From positions 54,555,351 through 54,619,350 of the forward strand of contig CP141140.1 in NCBI GenBank assembly GCA_035235625.1: 64,000 nt of DNA, read 5' to 3'. Positions 12,141 to 22,204 of the stretch are shown here, piece after piece. The position numbers were made by a program, and so were the translations under genes. The DNA is from Saururus chinensis. Taxonomy: Eukaryota > Streptophyta > Magnoliopsida > Piperales > Saururaceae. The stretch's first letter is position 1. Every line of letters starts with the position of its first letter. Below the pieces are notes generated by a model. That model saw only the letters and a list, made by a program, of their open reading frames with translations, was not told the DNA's origin and made no database searches.

Positions 12141-12264
12141 CTCTCTTCTCTCTCCCTCTGACCCAGCTCTCGTCAACTCTCTGTTTTTCAAGTCGTTTTC
12201 CCCTCTCTTCTCTCTCCCTCTGACCCACCTCTCGTCAACTCTCTGTTTTTCAAGTCGTTTTCCC
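12141..12264 (+). repeat. 62-bp tandem duplication, left arm only
   Basis: CTCTCGTCAACTCTCTG, TTTTTCAAGTCGTTTTCC and the pyrimidine block before them occur twice here, 62 bp apart. The right arm has a single copy (about 23,430-23,495). The duplication therefore post-dates the inverted duplication, or was lost from the right arm. Confidence 0.85.
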
Positions 12265-12458
12265 CTCTGGCCGTCTTTCACCTTGGCATCGGCCCTCCTC
12301 TCTTCTATCTCCCTCTCCCATCTCTTCCATCATTTTAAGCCCTGCCCTCCTCCTCTACAACCTCGTTTCCGGTTGCAGGTCCGATCTCGGTGGGGAACGA
12401 TCCCTTGCAGTCTTGCCGCTGGTCTAACGTTTGTGGCCTATTTATTGGGTTTTGTTGC

Positions 12459-12566
12459 TTGGCGAGAAACAATGTTGCAAAGGGGCTGATAACGGCCAGG
12501 GGAGGTGCCAATGGCAACAAGGACGGGAAGAAGCCCATCTCCCGATTCTCCAGAGCCGCTCTCCAG
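12459..12566 (+). pseudogene. Histone H2A.Z-like first exon, start codon lost
   Basis: The 36 codons read LARNNVAKGLI, then ITARGGANGNKDGKKP, then ISRFSRAALQ. Plant H2A.Z proteins start MxGKGAKGLI, then a Lys-rich linker, then KKPISRSSRAGLQ. The exon ends CAG|GTCTTT, a donor placed where I expect an H2A.Z intron, just before FPVGR. The start codon position is TTG, SRSS has become SRFS and AGLQ has become AALQ. No FPVGRIHR-type second exon lies downstream. The frame is open upstream to an ATG at 12,390, but that extension does not look like histone. A dead first-exon copy is the best reading. Confidence 0.75.
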
Positions 12567-13874
12567 GTCTTTCCCTTCAGTCTTTGTTATTTGTTTTTTT
12601 TAGTTGGGTGGGGTGTGAAATTTTAAGTTGGTTTTTGTTCTTACATGTTATTGGCGCCTAGCAGATGTGGGGATCGTGAAATGGTCCTTTGTGCTTTCCA
12701 TTAATCTTTGTTCTGTTGGATTTCGGTGTGTTTCAATGGTCAATTATCATATGGGTACAGGAAGATGTTGGGTCTATGCTGCTTCAATTTTTGGATGGTA
12801 CTAGTTAATTGATACAGCTAATTTTGACTTATATATCAAACCACTTTAGGGCTCATGCATTTTCATCTTGGATCCGTTTGGTGATTTCATGGCTAGATTT
12901 TGGGGTTCCATGTTGTCATATAACTAAATAAATGGGACCTGAAGGGTACATATCAGAATTAATATGGTAATATCTTATTTTATGCAGAGAGGAAAGAGTC
13001 ATTTATGGATTTATCATAGACCATGACATAGCTTGTTGTAGTTGTGGGACTCAGCTGTGCAAAGTAGACACATCACGTGGGCTGCGGAAGCCAAAACCTA
13101 TGAGAAATGGTAATCTGCATTGGAAGTCAATTTATGCCTGTTTCAATGGTCAAAATGTGTAAGCTGCCATTATTTGCAGGTTGGCGGCCTTTTATAATAA
13201 AACCCTTGTCAATCACCTTAAATGTATGCCAGTTTAAACTCAATTCACAGGGCTTCTTTTGGAATTGTGAAAATATTTTGTCCAAACCTCCTTGCTTTTA
13301 TAGTAGTAATGATGATGATTATCTACGAGTAGTGTATGTTTCTTCATATATTTTATCTTCAGCTCTACACATTAACTTACTGAACTGAGCTGCTGAATGT
13401 GACATTTGTATATGTCCAGCTGTCTATCTGGTAGATTGAAGAAGATTATCCAAGTTGCACATATAGCAAAGGTTTGGTAAATTAAGCAGGCTGAAAATGC
13501 CACTGAATTTTCTGCTAAATTCTGTGAGTAGGCTTGGAATTTCATACACAGAACTGACAAAAATGCAGGTAAGAGCTAATGTTGTGGCTGCTATACGCAT
13601 GAGCGATCAAGGGGGCAAAGTTTGTCATGAGATAATGGTCCCCCTCGTGGATACACCACAGGCACTTGTTTCTTAACCTTCTCCTATTGCATTCATTAAA
13701 GTACTTCATCACAAAAAACAGGTAGTCCCTTGGAAATTCTATGTTAAGTTAGTAGTTATCTACACGGTGAATTACTAGTAGTATCCCCTGCCAGCTTCCA
13801 AATTTATGGCATGGCCCCTTGACATAGTCTTAGGCTCACTCTTGTATACAAGAAGATGGCTTGCATCTCTAATT

Positions 13875-14035
13875 CCCCTTGCTATTCAACTGAGATTTCT
13901 GTGACGAAAAAAAATTGATTTCTCCATTTTGAATCTTGTAGAGCCATCAGTTTATTGCCTCCAAATCCCCTTGCTGTTCAACTAAGATTTCTGTGCCAAA
14001 ATAAAAACTGAGTTCTCCATTTTTGATCTTATAGG
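13875..14035 (+). repeat. 92-bp tandem duplication interrupted by a hAT element
   Basis: CCCCTTGCTATTCAACTGAG at 13,875 recurs as CCCCTTGCTGTTCAACTAAG at 13,967, and the units share TTCTGTG and TCTCCATTTT. Unit 1 continues CTTGTAGAGCCATCAGTTTA. Unit 2 reads CTTATAGG, then the hAT element, then GCCATCAGTTTATT at 15,625. Unit 1 is thus an unoccupied version of the insertion site. Confidence 0.9.
14028..14035 (+). other. Left target-site duplication CTTATAGG
   Basis: The eight bases directly before the TAGGGGTGCAA terminus are identical to the eight after the other terminus (15,617-15,624). An 8-bp duplication is the mark of hAT transposases. Confidence 0.95.
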
Positions 14036-15616
14036 TAGGGGTGCAAACGGGCCGGGCCCTTACTGGCAGGGTTAAGCCCAAGCCCGGCCCAGAAGAAAAT
14101 AATAACTTCCCAAGCCCGGCCCGGGCCCGAAGCTAATGTTAGAATTTTGGCCCGGCCCGAAATTTAGACGGGCCGGGCCACACGGGCTTTCGAGCATAGG
14201 CTGTTTCAATCGGTACTCCCACCTTCCCACTAATCTGAGCTCGAGCCCCTCATCATCTCTGCGATTCCCGCCGCCTTCTTCCTCATCTCTGTTCCCTTCT
14301 CTGTCCTGCCCATCACCAGCCTGAGCACCCTCTCACTCGTCACCTTGTCCACTATTCCCCTTGCCACCTCCACGCACACGGCCATCTTCTCCTCCATCAT
14401 CTTCGAGTTGTAGAACTGCTCCGATGCCAGCGGCCAGCCAACGATGGGCACCCCTTGGCTCAGGCTCTCCAATGCTGAGTTCCAACCGTAGTGGCTGTGA
14501 AAGGCCCCCGTCGACCTGTGTGATAGTATGTCCAGCTGGGGAGCCCACCTGCGCACCAGGATTCCCTGCTTCAGGTTTGTCATCCGCTCCTCGAATCCTG
14601 GAGGCAGCCATTGCTTCTTGATCTCTCCATTGACCTTGATTCCGATTGGGGGGCGAATGACCCACATGAAGGGGTGGCCACTCGCCTCCAGCCCCTTTGC
14701 CAGTAGCATCATCTGGTTAGCCGCAATGGTGTTCTAGGAGCTGAAGGATATGACCTGTCGGCTTCACAAAGGTAAACAGAGAGCTGGGACCGGCTGATCC
14801 GAACTGAGTCAGGGAAGCTTGGGATATGAAACTCGTCCACAACAGCCCTGGTGTGGGGGAGGTTGAGCCAGAAGGAGAAGTAAGCAGCGGTGCCATAGCC
14901 GCTGCAGGTGGTGAAGGTGGTGTGGCGGGAGCCATGGGCATGGGCGACCTCCATTGTCCACCCAACAAAGACATTGCCGATGACGCAAAGCGGGGTGCCG
15001 CGTGCGGAGGAGCTGGAGAGGAACTTCTCGAAGGGAGGGTGGAGGGAGAGGGAGGTGTGGAAGAGTTTGACGAAGTATGGGAAGACCATCGGTGTTCTCA
15101 GATTCGAGGGGCAGGCTGTGGTCGGAGTTGGTAAACAGAAGGGAGTGGAGGCGGTTTGAGGAGGTGAGGGAAGAATATGAAGAGGACGAAAACAGGAAAG
15201 AAAAATGAAAAAAAAAGGGAAAGAAAGTGCTGAGTTAAGTTTCGTGTTCTCTCCCATCCCCCCGTGTGAGCCCGTGTGACCTGCTTCAGCAGCTTTGAAC
15301 CAAGCTCAGGTTACTTTTCCTCCTCGTGACTCGTTTGCTTCTTCAATCTTCACCCCATCCCAATATCTTCTCCATTTGCCGACAGTACCCCTTCCCTAAG
15401 TTGACTTTACACATTGTTGTTGATAGTAGAGTCAACATTACATTACGGGCCGGGCCGGGCTTATAGAATTTTTGTCTAGCCCAAGCCCGGCCCTAAACTT
15501 AATAGGTTACGAAATTTTAGGCCCAGCCCAGCCCGTAGTCTATATTTCAAAGCCCAAGCCTGTAAATTTATGGGCCGGGCCGGGCTTACGGGTCAGCCCG
15601 AATTCTTGCAGCCCTA
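14036..15616. mobile_element. Complete non-autonomous hAT element carrying a UGT gene copy
   Basis: The 1581-bp element has termini TAGGGGTGCAAACGG (left) and, read inward, TAGGGCTGCAAGAATTC (right), so the terminal inverted repeat matches at 10 of 11. An exact 8-bp target duplication flanks it. Both subterminal regions (14,050-14,180 and 15,445-15,600) are packed with GGGCCGGGC/GCCCGGCCC words, probably transposase-binding repeats. There is no transposase frame. The core, about 14,230-15,165, is a rearranged UDP-glycosyltransferase on the minus strand. A trans-acting hAT transposase must have moved it. Confidence 0.93.
14230..15165 (-). pseudogene. UDP-glycosyltransferase (UGT92-like) pseudogene inside the hAT element
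   Basis: Plant family-1 UGTs move a sugar from a UDP-sugar to small molecules. The N-terminal part (15,165 to 14,760) includes PPFEKFL, TPLCVIGNVFVGWTMEVAHA and TTCSGYGTAAYFSFWLNLPH. The C-terminal part (14,730-14,230) has NTIAANQMMLLAKGLE and a PSPG box at about 14,570-14,415 (WAPQLDILSH, SALESLSQGVP, GWPLASEQFYN). Defects: the PSPG HCGWNS is HYGWNS, a TAG replaces the Gln codon before NTIAAN, and roughly 130 residues are missing at the frame break near 14,740-14,760. The first 60 or so residues and the last 20 or so are also absent. The UGT92 assignment rests on the NLPH region and is from memory. Confidence 0.85.
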
Positions 15617-15624
15617 CTTATAGG
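15617..15624 (+). other. Right target-site duplication CTTATAGG
   Basis: Identical to 14,028-14,035. The next bases, GCCATCAG, continue the interrupted 92-bp unit. Confidence 0.95.
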
Positions 15625-17060
15625 GCCATCAGTTTATTACTTGACAAAAACATGTATGTGCACTGTACCCAGCTATTTTTTGTTGAATGATAGGAATTAG
15701 GACATCAAGTAAGCCATATATGTAAAATTACAGGTTGAAGGTGGGTTATCTTTTCAGCAGCAGGGCTTGGATACAAGAGGGTTACTGCATTTATAGACCC
15801 CTCAAGAAGGTAAAGCTTACGTTCTTCTGTAGCTGCGGACATTGTTCTTCTATAGAGGATGAGGATCTTGGACACCCTGGCCCTACTTGCTGGATTCAAT
15901 AGATGTTGGAACTTGGAAATATGCACAAGCTCAGTATCTGCAACTGTTATTTTATGAGGTTGCATCATGGAAAATGGAAAAGAAAGTTTAAATTTCTAGG
16001 GAGGATAGAAATGGCCCATTGTGACAAACTGTTATGTTCGCTTCTGTTAATTATTTTTCATAATTACACCAAGTATCAGATTCACTATTGATATTTTTCT
16101 ATGGGATGTTTGTTACTGGAGGAATTTCACATAACAAGAATTCTTAGAGTTGTTTGGAATAGACCCAATAAGCTGAAATTTTTTACCTTATTGAACAGTC
16201 AAAAGATGGGATATTTTGGACAGTCTAATAAAGTCTTTCAGATTCATTTATGCTCAATATATGTCTGTCGATTTTATCCACCTGAGATGCATTATTCTGT
16301 CCATCTCTGCATGCATATCATGTATGCTTTAGTTTTGAGAGGTTTTTTATTCTTAAAATTTTCTTCTACTTATGATTCTACTAGATGTTTCTTTCATGTG
16401 TGTACTGTATATTAGTTCCTATTTGGATCAGTAGTTTCATATAGTTTAAACTTTAATAGGTATCTTATAATAAAACTATAACTCTATTAAAGAATCTTCT
16501 TTTATTGAGGAGTTTTTAACTAGAAATCTTAATTTCAATGAGCCATTTGTAGCAGGAATGTCAATAGATAGTACTGCCTTACTGATGGAAATATTGATTT
16601 TTTTGGACCTATGCTTGCTCCTTTCTTTTTTACCTTTCTGGAAATGGTTTAATATGATGTGCATTGCATTCCAAATGTATTGCAGGCTTCGGCTGTTGCG
16701 TATGCATGCCTTTTTTATTGGGCTTGTGCATTTGTTTTCCATCTGATGAAGGACATGATTAATACATGTTACATCAATGCCAGTTATATTCTCTGCTATG
16801 TTAGAGCCTTTTATAGTGTAAAGTGTGTCTATCTTGGATAACCTTAGTGTTCTGAGGTGCATAGAGGATTAACTATTATAATTCCAAAGGCGTGTTATCT
16901 ATTTTTACAATATCCTTTTTTTATATTCTGCATCCCGAAATGGAAGGACTAATTTATATGAAAAGTTAAAAATTAACACCAAGGTACTAAGTTTGATTAA
17001 GTATACCTCTTCTCCTTTCAATAGCTGAATTTATTGACATTTGTTGAGTTCTTTATATGT
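15625..17060. other. Spacer with one exon-like patch
   Basis: A patch at about 15,750-15,811 is bounded by TTTTCAG and a GTAAAGC donor, and one frame is open across it, but I recognise no family. A second acceptor-like site lies at about 16,684 (TTGCAG). The remaining AT-rich sequence shows nothing I can name. Confidence 0.5.
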
Positions 17061-17066
17061 ATGTAG

Positions 17067-17327
17067 ACATGTGGTGATTTTCCAACGCATAGGAGCGGAG
17101 CCATGGTGGTTGTGGCCCTCCCCGTGGAGGCTGAGGTAGAGGATTTGGATGAAAAATTTTCTACTGGTATATCGATGGTGACATCTTTGTTACTGGTTGT
17201 CTCCTATCTAATTTTGGTTGTTGCTCCCCACATGTTCATCAATGCCTACAAGAACATATTGGCAATAGTTGTGGCCACTGAGTACTCCTTTCCACAGGCT
17301 GAGAAAGTAAAGGAGTATTTAAGGTGA
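17067..17327 (+). pseudogene. 60S acidic ribosomal protein P0 (uL10), C-terminal domain, part 1
   Basis: P0 anchors the P1/P2 stalk on the large ribosomal subunit. From about 17,135 the frame reads [20 protein letters not shown], then [20 protein letters not shown], then [13 protein letters not shown]. This matches the last structured part of plant P0 with scattered substitutions. Upstream residues ([13 protein letters not shown]) do not fit P0 well, and the first two thirds of the protein is absent. The exon ends TTTAAG|GTGAGT, a good donor. A GTAG acceptor-like site precedes the frame at about 17,066. The partner piece is at 18,606. Confidence 0.8.
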
Positions 17328-17544
17328 GTTCTCATTTAATTGATTACTGTTTGGTTCAATTATGCACAGTTGGTGTTCGGTTACTGAATATATCTTTGCC
17401 ACATTGATGCACTGAAATAATATTTAATAAAATGTTTTCAAATTTCTATTTGTAATCCTATTTTGTGTTAATTCATTACTAATTTGGGCTATTTATGTTT
17501 TGAATAAGTTAGTTGGACCTTAATTGAATTTACATGTCTAAACA

Positions 17545-18600
17545 GGCTTCAACAAGATACAACTGGAAGAGGAAGCTAAGCCCAACTACCCAAAGCTATT
17601 TAAAAGTCAAGAATGGGCTCATAATGGTCTAACATGTATGGAATGGTCGAACACAACCTTGTGGACCCATTTGATTTGAGATTTGTATGAATAGAACTAA
17701 ATTATGAAAGAAGTTGATTCGGATAGATTGACACAACCTTAGTATTTTGATCATATCTTTTTATGTATAATTCGGATTGATACGATTTTGGTGGCAATGG
17801 AAAGAAGACTTCCGTGGCTACAAGTGTTATTTCAGGAAGAAATTCTAAATTCCGAAGATATAGGGGTCGAATCAGGCAATAAATTAGGATAAAATCTGGA
17901 GATATGATTTGATTTTACCCTTTGAAGCAACCCTTTCTTTTCCTATAAATAGAGGGGTGGACGTGATAGATGGGGCATTCTCTCCTCTTTAGAGCTCTCT
18001 TCTCCTATTTCCTTCTCTTATTTTGCATCTTTGTTTTTAGTTTTATTGTAATGGCTTTCTAAACCTCTCAAGCTAAGGCTAGGAATGAAGCTTGTACTTG
18101 ATGTTTAATGAATACTTGGATTTAAGTAAGTTCTTTATCATTTTAAATTGATGTTTCATATTTAAAGAGTTTATAATCTATACAATTATTTGATTCAGCG
18201 TTGACGAAAGGCACGTTGAATGCTTATAATTCCCTGTGATTATATACTTAATGCTTTCACATAGTAAACAATCAATTACTATTGTTTTATTTCAAAGTTC
18301 TTTAAAAGATAAATTTTCCGATTAAGATAAATTTTCATTTGATCTTGATTGAGTTATCATTTGAATGAAGTAAACATTAGAGATTTATTGCAAGTGGATT
18401 TTTGATGCCTTAGCACTTTCTCTTTGAATTGTCTCTTATCATCTATTTCACTTTTCTTCTTTATTCGATTCTCTTCGTAATAGTTTTCTGTGTCACACAA
18501 GGCTTTCCCTGTGGATCGACCTTGTTTACTATAGTTGACAAGTAAAAAAAAAGAAATTTGAACTAGACTCCTTCATAGTCTTAGTTTGGACGTAACCACA
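17545..18600 (+). mobile_element. LTR-like insertion within the P0 intron
   Basis: The gap between the two P0 pieces is about 1.28 kb. It contains a TATA box in a typical LTR setting (CCTATAAATAGAGGGG, TATAAATA at 17,944-17,951) followed by a pyrimidine-rich leader. Near 18,500 comes CTTTCCCTGTGGATCGACC, a phrase common at plant LTR-element ends. I could not find matching target duplications, so the exact borders and the solo-LTR call are uncertain. Confidence 0.35.
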
Positions 18601-18605
18601 CACAT

Positions 18606-18752
18606 GATCCTTCAAAATTTGTTGTTTCCATTGCTCCAGTGGTTGTTGTTGACACTAGCATTGTAGCCTCAGCTCTTGCTAAGGAAGAAGAGAAGAAGGA
18701 AGAACTTATGGAAGAGTTGGATGATATGGGCTTTAGTGCAAAACGTTTTTAG
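18606..18752 (+). pseudogene. 60S acidic ribosomal protein P0, C-terminal tail, part 2
   Basis: The frame opens DPSKFVVSIAPVVVV and continues through an Ala-rich hinge to AKEEEKKEELMEELDDMGFS, then AKRF and stop. Plant P0 tails are DPSKF...AKEEEKKEE...DDDMGFSLFD. The universally conserved end, which binds translational GTPases, is changed from FSLFD to FSAKRF. No AG acceptor directly precedes DPSKF (ACACACAT instead). Together with the missing N-terminal two thirds, this points to a dead copy. Confidence 0.82.
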
Positions 18753-18769
18753 CCATAGTGTGCTCAACA

Positions 18770-18900
18770 ATGTGCTAAAACGTTTTTAGTGCAAAATTTA
18801 TCCTACAATGAATGATGCTAAAACATTTTTAGTGCAAAATTTATCCTACAATGAATGATGCTAAAACATTTTTAGCAATAATGTGCTCAACAATGTGCAT
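18770..18900 (+). repeat. Short tandem repeat after the P0 tail
   Basis: GTTTTTAGTGCAAAATTTATCC then TACAATGAATGATGCTAAAA is present twice, period about 55 bp. A third partial copy ends TTTTTAGCAATAATGTGCTC. The unit's first words derive from the sequence at the P0 stop codon. Confidence 0.75.
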
Positions 18901-19588
18901 TGTATACGTTCTTTTTTGCTAAACCTATCCAGCCATCTAAAAACATAGTTGAAACTTGAAAGAACAATATCCTTTTTTATGTATATTTTCTTTTTTGAGG
19001 CTGTGTTGTTCCAAAGCTTTTGAGGCTATGTTCTTCCACAACTTCTAGAGACGAGCAACAAATTATTCCGTTGTGCTATCTGTATTAGTGATTTCTATCT
19101 TTGACTGATTAGCTGAGCCTACTTTCCCCTGTATAGAAGAATGGATCTAACAGAAATAATATGAACTATATGATATGGCAGACTATGTCTTAGGATCAAT
19201 GTATTCTTCATTAACCTTATGTAAAAACACACCCCACTCCTTAAATATTCTCAAGGAATAAAGCATTTTAACTTAAACATTGTTCGCAACATGCCTTCTA
19301 ATACAGTTACAAATATTAGCAAAATAAAATTTGACTTTCTTCACCAACTTTAACAATTGAACTTATGTGAAGAACCCATATCTGTACTTCAACTTTTTCA
19401 GGGTTTTTGTGAGAGTGCTCACACATGAAGAACCCATATCTTTACTTAACCTCTTCAAATTGATATAAAATAGCTTGTGTGGAGAGCCGAAGATAAACTT
19501 TGCAATGGCAAGTGCCAACCTCTTTTTTGCAAACCAGCCACTCCTCTCAATGAGTAACCACTTCCCTTTCCTCTATTGGTCAGATGTG
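18900..19588. other. AT-rich spacer
   Basis: No frame, repeat or signal I can name. It lies 3' of the minus-strand gene at 19,589-20,144 and may hold its untranslated region. Confidence 0.5.
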
Positions 19589-20144
19589 TTATTCACCAAT
19601 GCATCTGAAATCAGTGGAATCTTTCTCTAATTGCCATGAAAGGTTTTCCCACAATGCTCGACACAGATCTGCCACCCCCACTTTCACATTATTCAAGTCA
19701 TTGTCTGTCAAACTGTTGGAGAAAACTGTGTTGCCAAGTTGGAGGGTAAGCTTGGCTTCCTTTTGCTCTGAGCCATTGGAAGAACTCAAACTGAGCTTAT
19801 ATTCTTCTTCTTGAGTGTTGATGAAGGTCAAATCAAATAGTTGAGGTGGGCTAAGGGAGAAATCTGTTTTTGAATCCACACAACTGCAAAAGAAGATAAA
19901 AGAGAAAACTAAGTTAAGTTCAAGGAGATGTTCAATTCTTAATACATTCGGTTACACAAAAATCTAATTTCATACAAGAAGGCATGTTGATTCATATAGC
20001 AAGCAAACACTTACCACCAAGAATTGCTTCCTTGCTTCGTCAACACCATAGAGTTGAATTTCACAAAGAAATCACCATATTGATTCCTCTGTATCATTTG
20101 GATTCGCTGCAACATCGAATCGAAACTGCTCTGCTCCTTTAAAT
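19589..20144 (-). CDS. Unrecognised two-exon reading frame, possibly a real host gene
   Basis: Exon A (20,144-20,015) follows TTTTGTAG and ends at TTGGTG|GTAAGTG. Exon B (19,883-19,589) follows CTTCTTTTGCAG. The frame stays open across the splice: exon A ends ...LTKQGSNSW, the split codon gives C, and exon B continues CVDSKTDFSLSPPQLFDLTF to ...STDFRCIGE and stop, about 140 residues together. There is no membrane segment. Exon B has a Ser/Gly/Glu-rich loop (about residues 65-85) and a helix-like end (VGVADLCRALWENLSWQLEK). Good splice sites, a clean frame and ordinary composition set it apart from the pseudogenes around it. I do not recognise the family. Upstream exons would lie towards 20.6 kb. 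Confidence 0.5.
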
Positions 20145-20650
20145 CTACAAAATAACATTTGCTTTGTTTACCACACATCTGAAGTACATGGTCTCAATCC
20201 ACACAAGATGGCCACACACTGGTAACCGATTTACATATTTAAATAATACAGCGACAAGCCCCTTTGCCAAAGACCTGATCCAAACAAGAATTGTACACTA
20301 TAAGAAAGAATAATACAATTATCTAATCTAATACTTAAAAACCTAACAAATGCACGAGATATACATTGTTTCTTACGAGGATTCAACTCCATTGCTTCAT
20401 CAAATTTCAACAGAGCGATCCAGTAACATCATCCTTAACATCAAATAGGATCACTTAGATTTTATACATCATAAAAGGGGATATTAACACAATCTTCATA
20501 ATATACCTCTCAGAAGAGAGGCATTCCCTGTCTAACAGCAATGATAGCCTCCTCAGGCACAGAACTACCACTACCTGTTATGGCATCCCAAACTGTTATG
20601 GCCTAAGACAGAGGGCAAGACTAAATTGCTGCAAATGAGATCTGTTGTTG
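20145..20650 (-). other. Possible upstream exons of the unrecognised gene, one TPR-like
   Basis: On the minus strand, about 20,420-20,370 reads ALLKFDEAMELNP and is followed by a GTAAGA donor. The pattern resembles a TPR helix (as in TOM20-type proteins). About 20,610-20,520 reads ITGSGSSVPEEAIIAV, then RQGMPLF and stop. These are short, on the same strand and in line with 19,589-20,144. I cannot join them into one frame, so they could be separate fragments. Confidence 0.25.
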
Positions 20651-22200
20651 CCTTTTCAATGTAGTATGGCCAAAGAATTGATAATTATTATAGGATGAGG
20701 AGCTACAAAAGTTGGGATAGATGAAGAGTGGTGAAAAGCTGGTGTTGTAATAGTAGAAAGTTGTGTGTTTAAACCCATAGGCAAGTATCCCTCCTTAAAT
20801 AGCATACAAAGATTTTTCAATGCTTCTTTTTTGTCAATTAATAACTGATCAGATGTCTAAAACATAAAATTTTAGACCCATGAGATTATTATTACCAATT
20901 TCCTTGAAAACATACTTTGCTAAAACTTCCACTGTGAAAATGATCAAAACGTGTACTACAAATTCATGTCCTTATCCCTAAAATATAAAATGACAATTGT
21001 TCTCATGATTTATGATATATCCTTTTCTATGCTTCTAGAGCATGCAATAATAGGCTAATTTTTCTTTAGTACAAATGGGCTTCAGTAAGTATAATATAAA
21101 GTCTGACACAAAGTACTAATACAAAGACAATCGTCACTAGCTTCACGATTGCAACAATTTTTAAGAACATAAAGATACTTGACCCATAGGTTCACTAAGA
21201 TTTATCACTGTTAAACATTACAGACACAAGGTAAGAACTCCTATTTTTTAATTGATATTCAAAAAGGTCAAAATAATTCAGAATGGTATGAACTAGTGAT
21301 TAATTTTGATCAACTATTACCACTTTTGAGTTGTTTCTATGAATGGCACTGTAAACTTAAATACGTTGCTCGCAAGCCATCTCCAACTCTAAGGGCTCAA
21401 TAGAGTGCCAGTCGCATCTCTATCAATATATTACTTGCCTTCTCAGTCAGCCACGTGAAGGACAGACCAACTGGTATTCAAGATAGGTTTATCCAAGCAT
21501 TTCTATTTAATCTAAGAGAAGAACATGTCAAAAAAAGAACCTCTTGCCCAATGTTCCACAAGAGAATAGGGAGTTAGCTTCTACATGGCATAATGATGTG
21601 ATCCTAGCTACTGGTTAGATAAAATATCGATAAAAAAAACTCAAAAGTTGATAGATAGCATTCAAGGGTGATATAACTTGACAAACACCCATTGGTTTTG
21701 GCCATCTACAGACAAGCGGCTACTAGAAAAAGACCCAGGTGGTACTTCACTATGAACACTGGTAAAGAGTTTCAATATGGTAACGAGGATAGATTACTCC
21801 TCAGAAAACATAATAAAGACGAAAATGGAAGTCAGAAGCTGAACACAAAAGATATTTTCTTAGTTCATCATAAAACAGTACTGCTTACAGGAACTATTGT
21901 TTCCCTGTTTTCTTAACAATACCTACCAACAGTTCTATCCTAAATTGAACACACATAGGGGATAGGACATGACATTTTTAAATGATAAGTGGACATATTT
22001 ATATGATCCAAAACCTACCTGACTTGTTTCAACCAGGGAATGACTCCTTGTTAAAAAGCAGAAAATTATATGCGCATCTATTCCATATCTTCTCTTAATC
22101 AATGATTCCACTTGTCAAATATAATACAGTCAAAATAGCAAGGAGACCTATACCTCAATAAACCAGAAGATAAGAACATCAAGGACATTATAAACTTTAC
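20650..22200. other. AT-rich spacer
   Basis: I see no gene or repeat here. The 74-codon frame at 21,692-21,916 has no acceptor, no family likeness and a lysine-rich, low-information sequence. I treat it as chance. Confidence 0.5.
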
Positions 22201-22204
22201 CTCT

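Larger units (their letters stand above)
11805..13470 (+). repeat. Left arm of a 1.6-kb inverted gene-fragment duplication
   Basis: This arm matches the reverse complement of 22,205-23,800. It runs from GGGGAAGCGTTTTATATG through a C/T-rich leader, an H2A.Z-like exon, an intron-like stretch and the phrase GCACATATAGC at about 13,460-13,470. The arms differ by scattered substitutions and by one 62-bp duplication found only here. GTTTTATATG near the outer edge could be a TATA box for the exon, about 0.6 kb downstream. Confidence 0.9.

Noticed and set aside
11779-12281. Frames on both strands rich in Pro/Ser or Arg/Glu
   Set aside because: They arise from the C/T-rich leader and its 62-bp duplication in the inverted-repeat arm.
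12390-12626. Possible complete small protein including the H2A.Z-like exon
   Set aside because: The upstream extension is unlike histone, and the part after 12,566 is intron sequence beyond a CAG|GT donor.
13560-13680. Exon-like patch after an acceptor, considered as a later H2A.Z exon (GTAAGAGCTAATGTTGTGGC)
   Set aside because: The resemblance to RVGATAAVY was too weak and the frame does not join exon 1.
14333-15159. Several long frames overlapping the UGT on other frames and on the plus strand
   Set aside because: GC-rich coding sequence opens shadow frames. Only the minus-strand frames with UGT motifs have family support.
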